A DNA stretch of 64,000 bases from NCBI GenBank assembly GCA_937901745.1, contig CALGSZ010000004.1, positions 1 to 64,000 of the forward strand, written 5' to 3'. The notes under the pieces are model-generated. The model searched no databases. It was not told where the DNA came from and was given only the letters and a program-made list of their open reading frames with translations. The position numbers were made by a program, and so were the translations under genes. Each line of letters opens with the position of its first letter. Position 1 is the first letter of the stretch. Shown here in pieces: positions 42,673 through 51,739 of this stretch. Source of the DNA: an uncultured Chloroflexota bacterium (GTDB lineage: Bacteria; Chloroflexota; Chloroflexia; Thermomicrobiales; UBA6265).

Positions 42673-44484
42673 TCACGGCTCGAGGAGCATCTCAACCTTC
42701 TTGCGGATCTCGGCCTCGTCGACGATGAGGTACCAGAGCGGCGCATTCAGCAACGGATCATCGAGCGTCGCGTCGTAGCCCTCCAACCGGAAGAGGTCGA
42801 TCTGATCCGCGGTGCACGTGCTGCGATACGCCAGAGCGAGCTTGGTCATCTCCGCGACGGAGAGATCAGTCCGGATGTGTTCGCGGACGGCTGGCAGGAG
42901 GTCGTTGATCGAGCGCACGAGGTTGAGCCCGGAGGCGCGCTGAATCATGGCGCGCAAGACCGCCTGCTGCCGCGCGATCCGCCCGAAGTCGCCGTCTGGT
43001 CCGCCGCGATACCGGGCATAGGCGAGCGCCTGCTTGCCGGTCATCGTCTGCGTTCCGGCGTTGAAGACGGTGCCATCGGCGGCGACGAATCCCTCCGGCA
43101 CATCAATCGTGATGCCGCCAACGGCGTCCACCAGCGCCTCGAACCCGGCAAAATCCACGAGCACGTAGTGGTCGATCGGGATGCCGAGGAGTAGCTCGAC
43201 GACCTGCTGCTGGTACGGAATGCCGCCAACAGCGAGCGCGTGGTTGACCTTCGACATGCCATAGCCGGGCAGCTCAGTCCGTGTATCGCGCGGAATGGAA
43301 AGGACCCGGCAGGAGCCGGTCTCCGGATTGAGACGCAGCACCATGAGCGAGTCCGGGCGGACGCCGATATCGATCGCCTCGCCGGGGCGAGCATCCACGC
43401 CCATCAGGAGAATCGTCAGCGCCTCGCGCGCGGCCGCGACCGTGGACTCATCCTCCGCCGGCACCAAGCTGCGCAGCGAGATGTCGTCCACGCGGGCGTC
43501 CGCCTCTCCCGAAGGTCGCCAGAGGTAGATGTTGACGCGTGCCACGCCCTCCGGGACGGTGAATTCCAAGGTCTTTTCGGTGTACTTCGTGCGAGTGAAC
43601 TCGAGGGGCGACGGTTCGAGGTCGGTCAGACGGTTGCCGTCCGCGTCACGGTAGTGGACACCGAACTCGACGGTATCGCCGCGCGCATCAACCTTCCCCC
43701 AGCCGGTCAGCCGGTAGGTGGTGCCGGCAAGGAACTCGACGCTCTGATCGACGAAGCCGCCGTCCGCCGGCAGGACCAGAGCGTAATCACCGGAGTGAAC
43801 GTCCCCACCTTCGGTCGTGATCGCGCCCTCGATGTACCAGCCTTCGAGACCTGCCTCGAAGCCGCCGTTGACGATCCGCTCGATCTCCGAAAGACGGAAG
43901 GCGGGCGTCGCGGTTGGGGACGGCGTAGCCTTCGCGGCAGGCGGCGACGGCAGCGGCGTCGCGGCGAGCGACTCCGAGGTCGGCTCCTCCTTGGTCGCCG
44001 TGGAAGTGGCGACAAGTGTGGGCGAGGCGGTGTCCGTGGGGATCGCGGTTGGCGTGCTGGTTGGGATCTCGGTCGGTGTCGGCTCGGTCGCCGCCGCGGC
44101 CACCGCGGATTGCGCCGGACCGGTCTCGACCGTCACGGTCGGATTGCCGCCAAGAGCGGCGCCGCCGAGCGATGTGGCGGGCGTGCTGACACTGTTGAGC
44201 GTCTCGAACGTGTGATGGATGTTGAGCGCGAGGATGCCGCCAGCCGCCAGCGAGAACAGCACGATTGCCAGGCTCGCCACCATGACGGCGCGGCGCCCAC
44301 GCCGACTTTTCCGCGCAGCGTCGGGCCGCGGAAAGGGTTGCGGAATGGGCTGAGTGTCGGCGTCAGCGGCAAGGGACAGCGCGTAGGTCATGTTCTCCTC
44401 TGGCGACGTCGCTGATCGTCCGCATTCAGGGCAGGTACCCGTGCGAGGATCGAGCCCGGCGGCGCAAATCGTGCAGACGTCCAT
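42673..44484 (-). CDS. LytR-CpsA-Psr (LCP) family protein with zinc ribbon and carbohydrate-binding-like domain
   Basis: A 603-residue protein with an unusual domain order. An N-terminal zinc ribbon (C4, C7, C18, C21: CTIC and CPEC) is followed by one TM helix at about 67-87, a Thr/Pro-rich wall-spanning linker (about 110-205), a galactose-binding/CBM-like jelly roll (about 208-345, NGGFEAGLEGWYIEG to VARVNIYLWRPSGEADARVDDISL) and the LCP phosphotransferase core. The core has ILLMGVDARPG, RPDSLMVLRLNP, VLSIPRDTRTELPGYG, KVNHALAVGG and YARYRGGPDGDFGRIARQQ. LCP enzymes attach polyprenyl-linked glycans to the wall or to proteins. The ATG at 44484 has GGGAG at good spacing. Confidence 0.92.
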   Translation of the reverse strand: MDVCTICAAGLDPRTGTCPECGRSATSPEENMTYALSLAADADTQPIPQPFPRPDAARKSRRGRRAVMVASLAIVLFSLAAGGILALNIHHTFETLNSVSTPATSLGGAALGGNPTVTVETGPAQSAVAAAATEPTPTEIPTSTPTAIPTDTASPTLVATSTATKEEPTSESLAATPLPSPPAAKATPSPTATPAFRLSEIERIVNGGFEAGLEGWYIEGAITTEGGDVHSGDYALVLPADGGFVDQSVEFLAGTTYRLTGWGKVDARGDTVEFGVHYRDADGNRLTDLEPSPLEFTRTKYTEKTLEFTVPEGVARVNIYLWRPSGEADARVDDISLRSLVPAEDESTVAAAREALTILLMGVDARPGEAIDIGVRPDSLMVLRLNPETGSCRVLSIPRDTRTELPGYGMSKVNHALAVGGIPYQQQVVELLLGIPIDHYVLVDFAGFEALVDAVGGITIDVPEGFVAADGTVFNAGTQTMTGKQALAYARYRGGPDGDFGRIARQQAVLRAMIQRASGLNLVRSINDLLPAVREHIRTDLSVAEMTKLALAYRSTCTADQIDLFRLEGYDATLDDPLLNAPLWYLIVDEAEIRKKVEMLLEP

Positions 44485-44692
44485 CTTCGGCGGCTCCCAA
44501 GGTAATGATCGTAGTGTGGCGGTCTCGTCGTCGAGCATTCGCCCGTGTCCAAGAGTCCGCCATACCGCGCGCGGCGGCATGACCCTAGTCCTACTCCTTC
44601 CTACCCAGATCGTCTAGGCCAGTGAGGTAATCGAATAGGTGCCAAGGGTCATAGTTGGTTCGGGATAAAGGTACTTTGCCCCGATATACCTC

Positions 44693-44720
44693 TTGTCTTA
44701 GCCCATTTGGCGGGTACCAT
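44693..44720 (+). promoter_or_regulatory. possible promoter giving a leaderless mRNA
   Basis: TTGTCT (44693-44698), a 16-bp spacer, TACCAT (44715-44720), only 7 bases before the ATG of the coiled-coil MerR-like gene, which has no clear ribosome site. Confidence 0.4.
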
Positions 44721-44727
44721 CTGAAGC

Positions 44728-45465
44728 ATGGAGCTGCTCGAGATTGGCGACATCGCCGACCGCCTGAATCTGCCCGTTGCGACCGTCCGGTACTTTCGCG
44801 ATCGGTTCATCCTCTATATCCCGACGGTTCGCATCGGTCGCCATCTGCGCTATCCCCCGGAGGCCGTTGAGATGATCCACGCCATTGCCGAAGCGGCGCG
44901 TGCCGGCGCCACGGCCGAAGAAATCGAGCAGACGCTGCAGCAGCGATTCCCGGTGACGGTGATCACGTCGCAAGAGCTGGCTCCATTGAGTGACGGTGAG
45001 TCGCACCCGCTGACTCCCATGCGCGAAGCGGTCCAGAAACTCGGAGAGCAGCAGGCACAGCTCCAAGCGGAGCTGGACGAAATGCGGGATGCGCTCGCGG
45101 GCCTCGCGACGGCGAAGCAGCTCCAGTCGTTGCGCGCGGAGACGGCAGCGGTCACGGCGACCCTCGTGCAGCGAGAGCGCGTGCAGCGCCAGGCGACGGA
45201 AAAGATGCTTGCCGAGCTCCGGCAAGAGATGGACGACGTCCGGAGGCTGTTGGAAGGTCTCCGCGCCGCGATCGAAGGCGTGCGCGTGGAGTCGGGTACG
45301 TCGTACTTGCCCGAGGAGCGCGTTCCACAGCCGCCGCGCGAAAACGGACGCGAGCAGACACCGGCGCGCATACCCCGGCGAATGGGCCAACCACTCCGCT
45401 CGACTGGTACCGGCCCGCTCCGCCCGGCTGGAACTGGTCCGCTCCAACCTCAGTCGTCTCACTGA
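44728..45465 (+). CDS. MerR-like HTH protein with long coiled coil
   Basis: A 245-residue protein. Residues 1-70 are a MerR-type helix-turn-helix and wing (ELLEIGDIADRLNLPVATVR, RYPPEAVEMIHAIAEA). Residues about 95-190 are an extended heptad-rich coiled coil. The tail is Pro/Arg-rich with the small repeat TGTGPL occurring twice. No effector domain is evident, so it may organise DNA or partners rather than sense a small molecule. Similar HTH-plus-coil proteins are found as chromosome-associated factors; function here is unknown. Confidence 0.75.
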   Translation: MELLEIGDIADRLNLPVATVRYFRDRFILYIPTVRIGRHLRYPPEAVEMIHAIAEAARAGATAEEIEQTLQQRFPVTVITSQELAPLSDGESHPLTPMREAVQKLGEQQAQLQAELDEMRDALAGLATAKQLQSLRAETAAVTATLVQRERVQRQATEKMLAELRQEMDDVRRLLEGLRAAIEGVRVESGTSYLPEERVPQPPRENGREQTPARIPRRMGQPLRSTGTGPLRPAGTGPLQPQSSH

Positions 45466-45707
45466 TAACGTTCGGCGCGCGGCGCCGCGGGTACTCGCGT
45501 ACTCCCGTTGAATGTGACTGTTAGTTCTAGGCTGGATCCAACGTGCCTAGTACGATCGGGTCACGGAGGACAGCGGGCGGCTGGCTCTGATGCGCAAGAT
45601 CGGTTCGCTGGCCTTCTGACCCACCGGTGAATTGCCGTGGGGCCCAGAGAGTGGCGGGACGGTCCGCCGGTGGGCGTCTGAGGGCGACGCACAGAGGGAG
45701 TCGAATC

Positions 45708-47381
45708 GTGACCGAATCTCCTCCGAAGCGATCGAGCGGCCGAGGTCGCTTGGCGGTGGCGGTGATCGTCGCCTCCACGATCGCTGCATTCCTCGGGCAC
45801 GTGGTCACGGACGCCACGTTTTCCAACGTTGCAGCGTCGCGGATCGGGACCGGGATTGCCACCGCCGTGGGGCTCATTGCCGTCTATGTCGCTAGGTCAC
45901 GGCCGAACCCACTGCGAGGCGCCTGGCTGGCGGTCGCGGGCGGCTGCGCGGCTTGGGGCGCGGGGATCGCCAGCTTGCCGGCGACTCGAGGACGGATCGA
46001 AGAGTCGAGCTATCTGCTGGTTCACATCGGGTGGGTTGGGCTGGTGGCTGGTCTCGCGGCGGCCGCGATCCTCCTGGCGCAGCCGCTACGCGATCCTGAG
46101 GCTCGGCGGTCGCTCATCCTCGACCTGGTTCCGACGTCTATTGCTCTGACGGTCGTCGTCTGGCTCGCTGTCATCGGCTCGGCTGGTCTCGACCACGAGC
46201 CCTCGTGGCCGCTCTTGCTGGCCGTGGTGGCGCACGGCGGCGGGGCACTTGTCCTGATGCTCGCGGCGATCTCCAGCGTGCTACGGCCATCGCGCTTCGT
46301 GGACCCGGTGCCCGCGCGGCTCCTGTACGCCGGGATGGCTGGACTCGCGATCGCGGATCTCCTCTGGCTGCAACCCTGGTTGGCAGACCGCGCCGATACG
46401 AACCTGATCGCGCGCCCGGCCTTCGTCTCCGGCTTCCTGGCGATCGGCGCGGCCGCGCTGCTTTCGCGCTCCACCGAGCTTCGCGCCGAAGATGCGGAAG
46501 AGCCGCCGCTCCCGTTGCTCGCCAGCGAATGGCTCCAGCAGCTCCCGCACTACAGCTTGCTCCTCTTGCTGGCGTTTACGATCGGCCAGCAGGTCGCGGG
46601 GAATTTGCAGCCGTATGGCGTGGAGACGGCGCTGGGCGGGTGTATCGCGGTCGTCATTTTCGTCATGATGCGACAGACACTCTCGCTGCGGCACGCGCGC
46701 CAGCTGCATGGGAGGATCGGCCAGCTCAACGAGCAGATTGATGGCCTGATCGAACAGGTCGGCCGCGATCCGTTGACTGGGCTCCTCAATCGCCGCGCGG
46801 TCGAGTCCAGGCTCGAGCAGGAGATCGCTCACGGGCGGGCCTGCCGGCACCCGGTCACGGTCGTCCTCATCGATGTGGACAATTTCAAGACGGTCAACGA
46901 CACGCTGGGTCATCAAGCTGGCGACCGCGTCCTGGTGGCGGTCGGGCGCGTGCTGTCCGCTGCCTGCCGGGGGACGGACGTTGCGGCTCGCTACGCGGGC
47001 GATGAGTTCCTGCTCGTTCTACCTGGAACGGACGAGACGGCCGCTGGCGAGGTCTGCGAGCGGATCGTGGGCGAGATTCGCCGGCTCAGCGACGAGCTCT
47101 CCCTTGGCGGCATCCAGGTGACGATTTCGGTCGGCGCCGCGGTCACCCACCGCTGTCATCGGTCGGCGGCGCAGCTCGTCGCGATCGCCGACGCGGCCAT
47201 GTACGACGCGAAGATGGAAGGCAAGGACCGTGTGCTCGTCATCGATGCCGACACGCTTTCGGTTCCAGGCGCCAGCCAGCCGGTGATCGAGACGCCGATG
47301 CCGATCTACCTCCCGTCACAGGTGGTTCGGCCGATTACCGAGCGGCGCGGACGGCGCCTGGTGGTGGAGAAGGCATCCTGA
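45708..47381 (+). CDS. membrane diguanylate cyclase (GGDEF domain)
   Basis: A 557-residue protein with about eight hydrophobic segments in the first 335 residues, a short coiled linker and a C-terminal GGDEF domain. The active loop is RYAGDEF (AGDEF at about 430-434, an accepted active variant). The product-inhibition I-site RGTD is at about 421-424, exactly five residues upstream. DPLTGLLNRRAV and VLIDVDNFKTVNDTLGHQAGD are conserved. It makes cyclic di-GMP in response to an unknown membrane signal. The GTG at 45708 is fixed by AGAGGGAG (45693-45700). The 242-base gap upstream shows nothing else. Confidence 0.93.
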   Translation: MTESPPKRSSGRGRLAVAVIVASTIAAFLGHVVTDATFSNVAASRIGTGIATAVGLIAVYVARSRPNPLRGAWLAVAGGCAAWGAGIASLPATRGRIEESSYLLVHIGWVGLVAGLAAAAILLAQPLRDPEARRSLILDLVPTSIALTVVVWLAVIGSAGLDHEPSWPLLLAVVAHGGGALVLMLAAISSVLRPSRFVDPVPARLLYAGMAGLAIADLLWLQPWLADRADTNLIARPAFVSGFLAIGAAALLSRSTELRAEDAEEPPLPLLASEWLQQLPHYSLLLLLAFTIGQQVAGNLQPYGVETALGGCIAVVIFVMMRQTLSLRHARQLHGRIGQLNEQIDGLIEQVGRDPLTGLLNRRAVESRLEQEIAHGRACRHPVTVVLIDVDNFKTVNDTLGHQAGDRVLVAVGRVLSAACRGTDVAARYAGDEFLLVLPGTDETAAGEVCERIVGEIRRLSDELSLGGIQVTISVGAAVTHRCHRSAAQLVAIADAAMYDAKMEGKDRVLVIDADTLSVPGASQPVIETPMPIYLPSQVVRPITERRGRRLVVEKAS

Positions 47382-47397
47382 CAAGCACCGCGCGGCC

Positions 47398-47925
47398 TCA
47401 GTCCAACAAATCCTCGGCCGCGTGGAGATACGCGTCGTACGTCCCTTGATTGAAGCAAACGAAGATCACGCGATCGAGCGGCGCGCCTTCCGCCAGTGCG
47501 CGGTGAACCTCATCAATGGCGATCAGCGCCGCCTCATCGACCGGGTAGCCGTAGGCGCCGGTGCTGATCGACGGGAAGGCAATCGTGCGGATGCCATACC
47601 GCGGGTCGGTGGCCAGCGCGAGCGAGCTGCGGTAGCACCGCGCCAGTAGCTCAGGCTCGCCCTGGTTGCCGCCGCGCCAGATCGGCCCGACGGTATGGAT
47701 CACCCACCGCGCCGGGAGCCGGTAGCCCCGCGTGATGCGTGCCTCGCCCGTCGGGCAGCCGCCGATCTTCTTGCATTCCTCCAGGAGCTCTGGCCCGGCT
47801 GCCCGGTGAATCGCGCCGTCAACTCCGCCGCCGCCCAGGAGCGAGTTGTTCGCGGCATTGACGATGGCGTCGACTTGCTGCTTCGTGATGTCGCCGATCG
47901 CAAGCTCTATCTTGCCCCACTGCAT
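47398..47925 (-). CDS. macro domain protein (O-acetyl-ADP-ribose deacetylase-like)
   Basis: A 175-residue single macro domain. GDITKQQVDAIVNAANNSLLGGGGVDGAIHRAAGPEL is the ADP-ribose-binding N-terminal signature, with the catalytic Asn/Asp of the deacetylase subgroup. HTVGPIWRGG and FPSISTGAYGYPVDEAA form the distal ribose and phosphate loops. It probably removes O-acetyl or ADP-ribosyl groups. It is convergent with the cyclase gene, 16 bases apart. Confidence 0.94.
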   Translation of the reverse strand: MQWGKIELAIGDITKQQVDAIVNAANNSLLGGGGVDGAIHRAAGPELLEECKKIGGCPTGEARITRGYRLPARWVIHTVGPIWRGGNQGEPELLARCYRSSLALATDPRYGIRTIAFPSISTGAYGYPVDEAALIAIDEVHRALAEGAPLDRVIFVCFNQGTYDAYLHAAEDLLD

Positions 47926-48043
47926 GAGCGAGCGCTCCCTATCTCACAAATGCCCCAGCTGACGTAGCGAGCCGATGATAGCTCGGTCCACGAGCACATC
48001 TATTATTCGGTTTCAGTATCCCGCCAGTCAGGTCCGATATGGC

Positions 48044-48457
48044 TTAGTCGCTCGGTGGAGAGGATGGCCAGTCAGCGCTTTCCTGAGCCTCAATCTCTTC
48101 GAGCCTACGTAGATCCTCGGCCAAACGGGTCGCGGCTTGGTCAATGTGCGCCGCGGTCTCCTGGAGCGCCGCCGAGTCAGGCAGTCGTGACCGCCACAGC
48201 CGGCGCTGGAGAAGCTGCGTCCATCCCTTGATGATCGCGAGGGAGGTGAGCGATTCGTGGACGAACTGCTCGACGAACTCCTCGTGGTGCCGCACGGCTG
48301 CTTCGACGTCGCTCTGCGCTCGCTCTGCGAGCTCCCGGGAATTTTCGCCACGAGTCTTGGCGAGTGATAGAAGGTCCGTCACGGAGCGGAGGGATTGGTG
48401 GCACTCATCGAGCGCTGCCAGTGATCGGGGGGATTTCCGAACGCGATTGTTGTTCAT
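48044..48457 (-). CDS. HisKA-like (phosphoacceptor/dimerisation) protein without ATPase domain
   Basis: A 137-residue, nearly all-helical protein. FVHESLTSLAIIKGWTQLL (66-84) aligns with the H-box of histidine kinases (SHELRTPLTAIxGYxxLL), keeping the His-Glu pair at 67-68, and the following helix (AALQETAAHIDQAATRLAEDLRRL) matches the second DHp helix. There is no HATPase domain after it and a coiled region before it. The start at ATG 48457 is chosen because the longer frame upstream is compositionally unlike it. It could be a phosphotransfer or decoy dimerisation module. Confidence 0.6.
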   Translation of the reverse strand: MNNNRVRKSPRSLAALDECHQSLRSVTDLLSLAKTRGENSRELAERAQSDVEAAVRHHEEFVEQFVHESLTSLAIIKGWTQLLQRRLWRSRLPDSAALQETAAHIDQAATRLAEDLRRLEEIEAQESADWPSSPPSD

Positions 48458-48706
48458 CTGCTCGCACTCGCCGTCGCGTGGCTCTGCAATCAATAGCGGT
48501 TGATGTCTCGCTGCGTCCCGGGACGTCCGAGAGAGGGCGCGCCCGAGCCGGCCATCACCGCCTATGACGCACGAACCCGGCCAACACGGCATCCGCGTGA
48601 GGGAGGCGCGGCAACGGGTGGTTGGCACACTGGATGCCTCTTCGTTCTGCTGTCGGTGGGGAGCGGTTAGATCCGCGTCCCGTGCCGATCGGAGAAGGAG
48701 GTAGTC

Positions 48707-48925
48707 ATGCCGTACAAGACACGATCAGAATTGCCGGAGTCCGTCCGCGAGAACCTGCCGCGGCACGCGCAGGATATCTACAAAGAGGCGTTCAACAGCG
48801 CGTGGGAGCAGTACGGGCAAGACGAGAGCCGCGCACACCGGGTGGCCTGGGGCGCGGTGGAACGCAAGTTCCACAAGGACGAATCAGGCAAGTGGATCGA
48901 GGGGCCGGCCGAGGAGCGTTCGTGA
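48707..48925 (+). CDS. ChaB family protein
   Basis: A 72-residue protein matching ChaB from end to end: MPYKTRSELPESVRENLPRH, IYKEAFNSAWEQY, AWGAVERKFHKDESGKW. ChaB is a small protein historically linked to cation (Ca/H) transport control in E. coli; its biochemical role is unclear. Strong GAAGGAGG site upstream. Confidence 0.93.
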   Translation: MPYKTRSELPESVRENLPRHAQDIYKEAFNSAWEQYGQDESRAHRVAWGAVERKFHKDESGKWIEGPAEERS

Positions 48926-48968
48926 CCGGCAATCCAGGTTCGCTCGCGCCGGCGCGAAGTGACGCGGG

Positions 48969-51503
48969 TTAGAGGTTAATCGCGCCCTCGTAGACCAGGT
49001 CGCGCGCCCGCCATTCGACTTCCTGCGGATCGAGCGGGCGTCTGGCGAGGCCCTCTTCCTGCGCGGCCCGCGCCACGGCAGCGGCAACGCGCGGTGGCAC
49101 GCGCAGGTCCAGCGCATCCGGGATGATGTGATCCGGATTGAGCTCGTCCGGCGTCACCAGTTCGGCGATCGCATAGGCCGCGGCAATCTTCATACCGTCG
49201 CTGATCGCGCGCGCCTCGACGTCCAGCGCGCCACGGAAAACGCCCGGGAATGCGAGCGAGTTGTTCACCTGATTCGGATAGTCGCTGCGGCCGGTGGCCA
49301 CCGCAAACGCGCCGGCTTCCTTGGCGAGCTCCGGCGCGATTTCTGGCACCGGATTGGCGAGCGCGAAGACGACCGGATGCGGCGCCATGCTCCGGATCAT
49401 TTCCGGCGTCAGCGCCCCGCCGACCGATAGGCCAATGAAGACGTCCGAGCCCTTGATCACCTCGGCCAGCGGGCCTTTGCGCTTCTCACGGTTCGTCAGG
49501 CAGGCGATCTCCTGCTTGGAGAAGTCCATCCGCTCTGACCGGCCCTCATAGATAGCGCCCGCCGTGTCGCAGATGACGATGTCGCCGGCGCCGAGCGCCA
49601 GTAGGAGCTTCGCGACCGCGATTCCCGCTGCCCCGCCGCCGTTGATGGTGATCCGGCTCTCGGTGAGCTGGCTGCCGCGCAGCTTCATCGCGTTCAGCAG
49701 CGCCGCGCCGACGATGATCGCGGTTCCGTGCTGATCGTCGTGGAAGACCGGCATGTCGAGGATTTCCCGCAGCCGTCGTTCGATCTCGAAGCAGCGCGGC
49801 GCGGAGATATCCTCCAGGTTGATCCCGCCGAAGCTCGGCGAGATCGCGGCGACGATCTGGACGATCTCCTCGGGATCGCGCGCGGCCAGACAAATCGGGA
49901 ACGCTTCGACCCCGGCGAGCGACCGGAAGAGGACCGCCTTCCCCTCCATGACCGGGAGCGCCGCCTGTGGGCCGATGTCACCCAATCCAAGCACGGACGA
50001 GCCATCGGTCACGATCGCGACCAGATTGCCCTTGCTCGTCAGCTCCGTGACTTGCGACGGATCGTCGCGGATGACGTGGGCGGGCAGGAGCGCGGCCGGC
50101 GGGACGTACATCAAGTTCAGGATGTGCTGGTCGCGGATCGGCAGCTTGGAGTGGATCTCCAGCACTCCGCCATGCCGTCGTCGAAGCTCGATCGCTTCTT
50201 CGCGGAACGTCTTCTGCTCGCCGCGCGGGATGGGCGCCGGCGGCAGCAAGCGGCCCTCGTAGACATAACGTCGGGTGCGCTCCGCCACGGCTTGGGGAGA
50301 GGTCTCCCGGCCCGCTTCGCCCGCCTCCAGCGCGGCCCGGACGACCGCCGCCGCGATCGCCGGCGCGACGCGGAAGTCGAAGATGCTCGGCACGATGTGG
50401 TCGGGGTGAAGCTCGTCCGGCTTGACCATGTCCGCCAGGGCCTGAGCGGCGTAGATCAGCATGCGGAGCCGGATGTTACGGGCGCGGGCGTCCAGCAGGC
50501 CCCGGAAGAAGCCGGGGAAGACGAGGGAGACGTCCATCTGGTTCGCGTAGTCGGAGCGACCTGTCGCGACGACGCGCGCCCCGCCCGCTCGCGCCGCCGC
50601 CGGATCGATCTCTGGCTCGGGAATGGCGAGGGCGAAAACGATCGGGTCATGCGCCATCGAGCGGATCATGTCGTCCGTCACGATGTTCCCGGTTGAGAGC
50701 CCAATGAAGACATCGGCCCCCTTCAGCATCGCCGCCAGCGAGCCGCGCCGCCCCTCCGGGTTTGTTTCCTTCGCGACGTACGCTTTCGCCCAGTTCATCC
50801 GCTCCGGCCGGTATTTGTAGATTGCCCCGGCGCGGTCGCAGACGACGAGGTTCTTGACCCCGGCGCGAACGAGCAGGCGCGCTACCCCGATCCCGGCGAT
50901 GCCAGCGCCGCTGATAACGACGCTGACTTCGCTCATCTCCTTCTTGACGATCTTCAGGGCGTTGATCAACGCGCCAAGGACGAGAATCGCCGTGCCGTGG
51001 TGCTGGTTGGAGAAGATCGGGATGTCGGCGGCTTTCTCGAGGTGGTCGGCGACGGTGAACGCTCTCGGCGTCGAGATATCGTCAAGGCAGATCGCGCCGA
51101 AGGTGGGCGTGATCGCGGTGCCGACCTGAACGATCTCTTGTGGGTCGCGCGTCGCTAGACAAATCGGGAACGCATCGATGCCGGCGAACGTCTTGAAGAT
51201 GACGCTCTTCGCCTCGGCGACCGGGATCGCGGACTCTGGCGGTCCGCCTTCTCGGCCAAAGAGGTCGGAGCCATCGGTGAGGAGCGCGACGGTGTTCCCG
51301 CGGCAGGTCAAGTCGTAGGAGGCGAGCGGATCTTGGCTAATGGCGAGGCAGGCCTCGGCGACACCCGGCGTGTAGATGAGGGAAAGGATCGCCCGGTCGC
51401 GGATGGGGACTTTGCTGTGAACCCCGATCAGCCCGCGAAAACGCCGGCGGTATTCGAGCCCTTCGTCCTGCCCGGTGAGCCCGTTCCACACTGCCACGGT
51501 CAC
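48969..51503 (-). CDS. tandem (double-length) malic enzyme
   Basis: An 844-residue fusion of two malic-enzyme units (about 20-420 and 435-844), each with the N-terminal malate domain and a Rossmann domain (GAGIAGIG 199-206 and GGGAAGIA). Unit 1 keeps YTPGVAEA (Tyr44) and Lys99 but has FSNQHHG (164-170) instead of the metal-binding FxDDQHG, LFGREGG in place of GLGDIG, and ANQMDV instead of PNQVNN. Unit 2 keeps GLGDIG (506-511), Lys522, Glu564-Asp565, FHDDQHG (587-593), ANP and PNQVNN, but has MYVPP (465-469) where YTPGV is expected. Oxidative decarboxylation of malate to pyruvate would feed the PPDK encoded at 2206. How the active sites assemble is discussed in findings. Confidence 0.92.
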   Translation of the reverse strand: MTVAVWNGLTGQDEGLEYRRRFRGLIGVHSKVPIRDRAILSLIYTPGVAEACLAISQDPLASYDLTCRGNTVALLTDGSDLFGREGGPPESAIPVAEAKSVIFKTFAGIDAFPICLATRDPQEIVQVGTAITPTFGAICLDDISTPRAFTVADHLEKAADIPIFSNQHHGTAILVLGALINALKIVKKEMSEVSVVISGAGIAGIGVARLLVRAGVKNLVVCDRAGAIYKYRPERMNWAKAYVAKETNPEGRRGSLAAMLKGADVFIGLSTGNIVTDDMIRSMAHDPIVFALAIPEPEIDPAAARAGGARVVATGRSDYANQMDVSLVFPGFFRGLLDARARNIRLRMLIYAAQALADMVKPDELHPDHIVPSIFDFRVAPAIAAAVVRAALEAGEAGRETSPQAVAERTRRYVYEGRLLPPAPIPRGEQKTFREEAIELRRRHGGVLEIHSKLPIRDQHILNLMYVPPAALLPAHVIRDDPSQVTELTSKGNLVAIVTDGSSVLGLGDIGPQAALPVMEGKAVLFRSLAGVEAFPICLAARDPEEIVQIVAAISPSFGGINLEDISAPRCFEIERRLREILDMPVFHDDQHGTAIIVGAALLNAMKLRGSQLTESRITINGGGAAGIAVAKLLLALGAGDIVICDTAGAIYEGRSERMDFSKQEIACLTNREKRKGPLAEVIKGSDVFIGLSVGGALTPEMIRSMAPHPVVFALANPVPEIAPELAKEAGAFAVATGRSDYPNQVNNSLAFPGVFRGALDVEARAISDGMKIAAAYAIAELVTPDELNPDHIIPDALDLRVPPRVAAAVARAAQEEGLARRPLDPQEVEWRARDLVYEGAINL

Positions 51504-51739
51504 GCTCCCACTGCTTGTCCGCGTCTGGAAGGACCCTTCCTCGTTGACTGTACCACGTGGTTGGAATGTGCGGGAGAGTTGGGGCTTAGCAGCTACTCGT
51601 CATCGTGGACATTGGTCCCATTTTCCGCGGGACTGCCGCGGCGTAGCAGCGCCCGCCCGATGGGCTGGTATCATGCGAATGATGCGCCCGTGCCGTCATT
51701 TCCGGCTCCGTGGCCGAATCGAAGCTGAGGAGTTTCAGA

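Noticed and set aside
48940..48962. Palindromic TCGCGCCGGCGCGA between ChaB and malic enzyme genes
   Set aside because: Self-complementary but with no loop or T-run; GC-rich chance palindrome is likely.
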